From contig SWBL01000685.1 in NCBI GenBank assembly GCA_024195585.1, positions 1-11,421 of the forward strand: a DNA stretch of 11,421 nucleotides. Reading direction: 5' to 3'. Under the pieces are notes generated by a model that did no database searches, was not told the origin of the DNA, and worked only from the letters and a program-made list of their open reading frames with translations. Source of the DNA: Aureobasidium sp. EXF-3400. Its lineage: Eukaryota > Ascomycota > Dothideomycetes > Dothideales > Saccotheciaceae. Shown piece after piece: positions 7,395 through 11,421 of the stretch (the first letter of the stretch is position 1; the number at the start of each line of letters is the position of its first letter). The position numbers and the translations under genes are program-made.

Positions 7395-8849
7395 CTACTC
7401 CCCACCCGCAGCCCTCGTAATCATCTCACTAGCCAACTCAGCCTGCAACTGCGCATCCGCATCATCTCCATAAATCTGCGCTCCATACATACCACCATGA
7501 CCCTGCACCTCTTGCTCCGTAGCCTCAGTACCAAACGCATTATTCGACGCACCCGTACCAGGAGCAGTAGAAGAATACATATCAGTCATGATAGCCGGAT
7601 CGACAGGAATGTCCTCGTAATCGTAACGAGAGATGTCCATTTGGTCTTGAGTAGAGGTGTGATCATGTTGCATGGCATTCTGAAGTTCTGCGTTTTCAAC
7701 AGTAGCAGGGGAGAGAAGAGATGGTTGATCAACTGCAGCACCAGGGCTTGCTTGCGAAGTTTCGGAAGTCTTGTTGGGTGTGGGTGCTTTAGCTGGTTTA
7801 GCTGTTTCCTTGCAGTTTGTGCAGTTGCGGATGGCTTGAGACACAGTCTCTTTGATGCGAATCCAATGGTAGCGTTCAGCGATCGAAGCAGTAGTTTTGT
7901 TGATTCCTGCATGCGTTGCAGCGTGGGATTTCAAAGCGATCTCGTATTGTTTCTGAGGATCGCTGATGACTTCTTTATCCTTGAGCATGAGCTTTTCCTC
8001 GCCGCCATTGGGGTCAGGAACGATGCGGTAGTGGGCACCTGCACTGCGAAGTCTGCTTTTTTCAGCGCGGTCGGCACCGTTGGGGTAGTTGCCTGTCTTG
8101 AGGTAGTAGCGGATCTTGTCGAAGCGCTCTTCGGACAGATAGTCCTCAGCCTCGCCATTGAGATCGCGACCGAAGATGATGGCATCCACAAGGTGGTCAG
8201 ATGATCTGAGATTACCGCAGCCAGGTACACGGCCAATGCGCTTGAAACCCAAAGCGTCCCAGATTCTGGCCGAGGCAATGTTGGTCTCGTAGACGAGATT
8301 GAAGACCGAGTACGAGTAGCCCAGTTGTGGAGCCCAGTCCAGGTATCCTTCACCCATCAAGCGACCTACACCTCTATTTCTTGCAACGTCACTGACCAGG
8401 AAACCACCGTTGCATACATGGCTGGAGCGACCAGGGTAGTTAGGCTTGATGTAGAAGCTGCCCAAGCATTGCTTAGACCAATCGACACCCTCTTTTTCCA
8501 TCTGCCAGACATGGTCGACATTGTTCACATGGCCAAGCAGCATGACAGCGCCAAAGTTGGCGAACCAGTAAGGACCGAATGACTCGAGTGGAAGCTCATT
8601 GATCATAGGGTATGTGTCGCCCTTCTCAATCTCACGGTTGAGGAGAGCGCATAGATAGTGGAGCAGAGTCTTAGGGACTTGGTCCGGGGAGGAGAAAGGC
8701 ACAAGAGTGGCCGTGGTTGAACGATCGCGCAAGGTGACTTGTCGAGGGACAATGTTGGCGGGCAGCGGGGCATACGGGGTAGGGTATGGCGCATCGCCAG
8801 ATGTACGGTAGATGGCGGGCGCCATGGGATCATCCAGCATTGCAGGCAT
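7395..8849 (-). CDS. SPT10: Spt10-like GNAT acetyltransferase with integrase-type H2C2 zinc finger
   Basis: Probable orthologue of yeast Spt10, a nuclear protein that binds histone-gene promoters and has a GNAT domain linked to H3K56 acetylation. One coding exon of 484 aa. The open frame extends to a GTG at 8855, but the first ATG is at 8849 and an in-frame TAA lies just upstream. The GNAT fold spans roughly residues 85-230, with the acetyl-CoA loop RNRGVG at 157-162 and the later motif VYETNIASARIWDALGFKRIG. A zinc finger H309-x3-H313-x29-C343-x2-C346, with HAGINKTTASIAERYHW, resembles retroviral and Ty3-type integrase N-terminal domains, which is the known DNA-binding signature of Spt10. 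Residues after 350 are low-complexity and polar. It is shorter than yeast Spt10 (640 aa). The fusion of both domains makes the assignment strong; the promoter-binding role is inferred from yeast. Confidence 0.85.
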   Translation of the reverse strand: MPAMLDDPMAPAIYRTSGDAPYPTPYAPLPANIVPRQVTLRDRSTTATLVPFSSPDQVPKTLLHYLCALLNREIEKGDTYPMINELPLESFGPYWFANFGAVMLLGHVNNVDHVWQMEKEGVDWSKQCLGSFYIKPNYPGRSSHVCNGGFLVSDVARNRGVGRLMGEGYLDWAPQLGYSYSVFNLVYETNIASARIWDALGFKRIGRVPGCGNLRSSDHLVDAIIFGRDLNGEAEDYLSEERFDKIRYYLKTGNYPNGADRAEKSRLRSAGAHYRIVPDPNGGEEKLMLKDKEVISDPQKQYEIALKSHAATHAGINKTTASIAERYHWIRIKETVSQAIRNCTNCKETAKPAKAPTPNKTSETSQASPGAAVDQPSLLSPATVENAELQNAMQHDHTSTQDQMDISRYDYEDIPVDPAIMTDMYSSTAPGTGASNNAFGTEATEQEVQGHGGMYGAQIYGDDADAQLQAELASEMITRAAGGE

Positions 8850-8861
8850 CGTCACGTCTTA

Positions 8862-8950
8862 CTACGAGTCTCCGCATGTCAGTCATGTTTGATTGGCAAC
8901 TGCAATGCTTGTGCATCTTGGTGTACAGGAGGAAGGAACGACCGACTCAC
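8862..8950 (-). other. Candidate 5' UTR intron of the Spt10-like gene
   Basis: On the minus strand a perfect donor GTGAGT starts at 8950, ACTGAC (branch-like) lies near the end, and TAG ends at 8862, giving an 89-nt intron that stops 12 nt before the ATG. The 12 nt after the acceptor begin with an in-frame TAA, so the upstream exon cannot add coding sequence. It is longer than the coding introns here. Confidence 0.5.
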
Positions 8951-9424
8951 AGTGTGGATAGTAGGTCCGATGTGCTCGAGTATGCTGGAGACAGTCGCTG
9001 GTCCCAAATCTACACTGGACCCGCTTCGTCCTTGTCCGCTTCTTAGCCCACGTGACCTGCCTCTTCCCTAGAATCACAACACTTTCACTTACCGGACATC
9101 TTTGCTTGCTTACACATCTCACACTCTGATAGGGCGATGAATATGCATATGTACTGGTGGTTTGCATTTTGAGCCTTTGAGTTTAACAGTGACAATAACC
9201 AGTTCCCAAAATGTCTTTCCACCAAAACTGAAAAGAATAAAAACAAAAACAAATAAACATCATTATGCTGCCCAACCCATGAGCAGACCTGCCTCTGTGA
9301 GCATATACTCGACATGGCAACTTGCTGTTTTACACAAGCACGCTATGAAGACGTGATGAATGCAATGATTTTGACGCCAGAACTTCCACCCAATCTATTA
9401 TGTAACTTGATCCACATACTCAAT
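8951..9424. other. Intergenic region between FKS1 and the Spt10-like gene
   Basis: Both flanking genes are on the minus strand, so this 474-bp stretch holds the FKS1 3' UTR and the promoter of the Spt10-like gene. An A-rich tract on the plus strand at 9229-9257 reads as a T-rich tract in the sense of the genes, a common nucleosome-excluding promoter feature in fungi. No protein or RNA gene was recognised. Confidence 0.55.
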
Positions 9425-11421
9425 TTAGTACATGAAGTGAGCGAAGCGGCGCGCTGCTGCAGATGACTCGGCGGAGCTGCCATCTGAAGCGGCAGCAGTA
9501 GCGGCGGCAGTTCCCAGGATCGTACCGGTCGTCTGATCAGTAGTGTCGTTGTTCTTCAGGTTTGTGGGCTGCATCAGGTTCATCGGCAGGGTGGAGACCG
9601 GCAGATTCAAGAACTTGCCAGCGACCATCGGTGCGACGATCAAGACGATGAACAAGATGAACAGAGTGAAGTACAGGATGGCGTAACGGATCGTACGACG
9701 TCTGCGAAGCTTCGACTGCTTGAGCGAGTAGATGGGAGGACGGATCTGGCGACTGTGGAGATTTTGTTAGTAAATTCGTTCAGCCAAATAGATAGAGAAA
9801 AACATACCTAGGACGAAGCCAGAAGAGCATGACCGAGTGGAAGGTGTCAATGTAAGGAATCAGGAGAGGAGGAAGCATGAAGAACAACAGCAAGTGGCCC
9901 AAGCAGAAGTCCGACGAGAAGTATCCCAACTCGGTGATCTTGCACAGGAACTCACGACCAGGCTGAGAGAAGCCCATCCATCCCATGCCGTACCATTTAC
10001 CAGTCCACCAAGCAACGTTGGATGAATCGGTTCTGAACTCACGAGTGAGAGCCAGAGCAATGATAAGCTTGTAGATGAAGCGCTGGATGGCGAGCGACGC
10101 GATCATGCCGATAAGCATCTTGGGGAAGCTCCATCCCTCCAGGAAGAACATAACTTCCCACATGACGATGAGCACGATGACAGCGATGGCGTGAGCGATG
10201 GCAGCCAAGACGGCACCAAACTTCTTGCAGCACATGCTGAAGATGGGTCCCATACAACAAGCCATCATGAAGAACACAGCTGAGACACCAGCATTGATAC
10301 CGATAGGGGCAAAGGCGACAATGGCAATACGAATAAGAGGGTTGGTCTTCTGCAGATCTGCGCTGCTTGCGTCGGGGTTGATAGCACGGGTAGCTCCAGT
10401 TCCAGAGTTGATGTAAAGGTATGGGATGAGAGTTACAGCAACAAGGAAGAGCGGACCAATGATCTCGGCGAAGAACACGTTACCGAAGCGGGCACGAGAA
10501 GTATCACCAGACAGTTTGGCGGACGGCTCACCAAGCACCTTCTTCTTAAATCCGGTGATGCGGGTACGCGAAAGACGGACGAAACCAATCCATGATGCTG
10601 AGTGACCCTTGGTGTTTCCACGAGACAACCATCTGAGGAACTCGCGGTAGTCGATGAAGAAGTCGCCCCATGCAAACTGGTGAGGGTTGAACAGGAAAGG
10701 AGCGATACAGAGGGCGAGAAGAGATACCCAGAAGTAAAGAAGCCAGTATCCCCAGATAGTCAGAGTACCAAACAGAAGCATGAGAAGCAGGCGAATACCC
10801 AGGTAGATCGAGGGAGCAGCGAAACGCGAGTAGAGAATACCGAAGGGCATACGGGCAGTAGCGAAACCACGACCGGTACCGATGTAACGGGCACCACCAT
10901 ATGACAAGTTCTGCTGGAGAGCATTGGTGTAGATTTGACAGACGAAGACTTCGAAGAGAGGAGAGAACGAGGAGAAGTGCTTGGCGAGACGAGTAGCTGC
11001 GCGCCAGAATCCACGCTCGGTCAATTCCTGAACCGTAAGAGGAACGAAGGAGATGAAGAAGACGATGAAGATAGAAACACAGCAACGCTGAATCCAGTCA
11101 AGGCAAGGACGCAAGTTGGCACAACCCGTGGGATACTGAGGATCGGTGATAGGAGTGTTTCTGTTGTACGAGCAGATGATGGTTTCGTGTCTCAGGGCAC
11201 CCAAGTTGATGATACAGAACATGAAGAGCTGCACCGATAACATGATGAAAGTGTTATTGACGTGGAAACCAGCGTGAGCGTAGTAGAAAGACAAGAAGCG
11301 GTCCAGAGGGAGTTGAGTGCCAAGGTAGTAGTATTCACGAGAAAGCATCTGCTCACCCATACCAGTACCAATCTTGGTGGTGAAGTTGAGAATGGAGCCG
11401 AAACCCAAATCACGACCCTTA
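9425..11421 (-). CDS. FKS1: 1,3-beta-glucan synthase catalytic subunit Fks1 (C-terminal part, runs off the right edge)
   Basis: Plasma-membrane glycosyltransferase (GT48) that makes cell-wall 1,3-beta-glucan from UDP-glucose; it is the echinocandin target. Exons are 11421-9808 and 9752-9425, split by a 55-nt intron with donor GTATGT, branch TTACTAAC and acceptor CAG that falls inside a serine codon. The visible part is 646 codons of a protein usually near 1,900. It begins at [20 protein letters not shown], the conserved end of the large cytoplasmic domain, and continues with [60 protein letters not shown] and [17 protein letters not shown]. Many hydrophobic segments form the C-terminal membrane cluster, ending with a last helix around [16 protein letters not shown]. 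The tail is Ala/Ser-rich. The hot-spot-2 position reads DWIQRCCV (see findings). Confidence 0.98.
11076..11099 (-). other. Fks1 echinocandin hot-spot-2 position
   Basis: The eight residues DWIQRCCV occupy the place of DWVRRYTL in budding-yeast Fks1 and lead into the conserved [12 protein letters not shown] helix. Asp, Trp and the second Arg are kept; the first Arg is Gln, and Tyr-Thr-Leu is Cys-Cys-Val. Confidence 0.85.

Noticed and set aside
7204..7473. Small plus-strand frame starting with Thr-Ser-Arg repeats
   Set aside because: It is explained by the 9-bp tandem repeat and then overlaps the end of the Spt10-like gene antisense.
7497..8204. 235-codon plus-strand frame
   Set aside because: It is the antisense shadow of the Spt10-like gene, whose minus-strand frame has clear GNAT and zinc-finger motifs.

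Overview
The window looks like an ordinary chromosomal stretch of a filamentous ascomycete (Pezizomycotina; I lean to Dothideomycetes, but that rank is only an impression). The reasons are short spliceosomal introns of about 49-61 nt with GTAAGT-type donors and CTAAC/CTGAC branch sites, A at position -3 of start codons, compact intergenic DNA, and proteins that read as fungal housekeeping orthologues. No bacterial, viral or intact mobile-element features were seen.

Layout. On the minus strand at the left edge is the 5' part of a cytosolic serine hydroxymethyltransferase gene (743 down to 1, three exons, running off the window). Next comes about 1.65 kb without a protein gene. It holds one unannotated RNA gene, an intron-containing tRNA-Phe(GAA) on the minus strand (1907-1805), and then the promoter of ASF1, which carries a perfect MluI cell-cycle box. 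ASF1 (2400-3309, +, one intron) encodes the H3-H4 histone chaperone with a long acidic tail. After a 634-bp gap comes a four-exon Lgl/tomosyn/Sro7-family gene (3944-7100, +). Its C-terminus keeps an R-SNARE-like segment with a zero-layer arginine. It converges on an Spt10-like gene (8849-7395, -), which joins a GNAT acetyltransferase to a retroviral-integrase-type H2C2 zinc finger. The right edge is the C-terminal 646 codons of the 1,3-beta-glucan synthase catalytic subunit Fks1 (11421 down to 9425, -, one intron visible).

How the genes relate. There is no operon. Two themes recur. Asf1 and the Spt10-like protein both act in histone supply and H3 acetylation in yeast, and here they lie about 4 kb apart. 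The Sro7/tomosyn protein (polarised exocytosis) sits near Fks1 (cell-wall synthase delivered to growth sites by exocytosis). This proximity may be no more than fungal gene shuffling. I found no convincing new multi-gene system. The best second looks are the tRNA-Phe with an unusual U15-A48 tertiary pair, the non-canonical Fks hot-spot-2 segment, the integrase-like zinc finger, and the short first SHMT exon that ORF-based annotation would miss.
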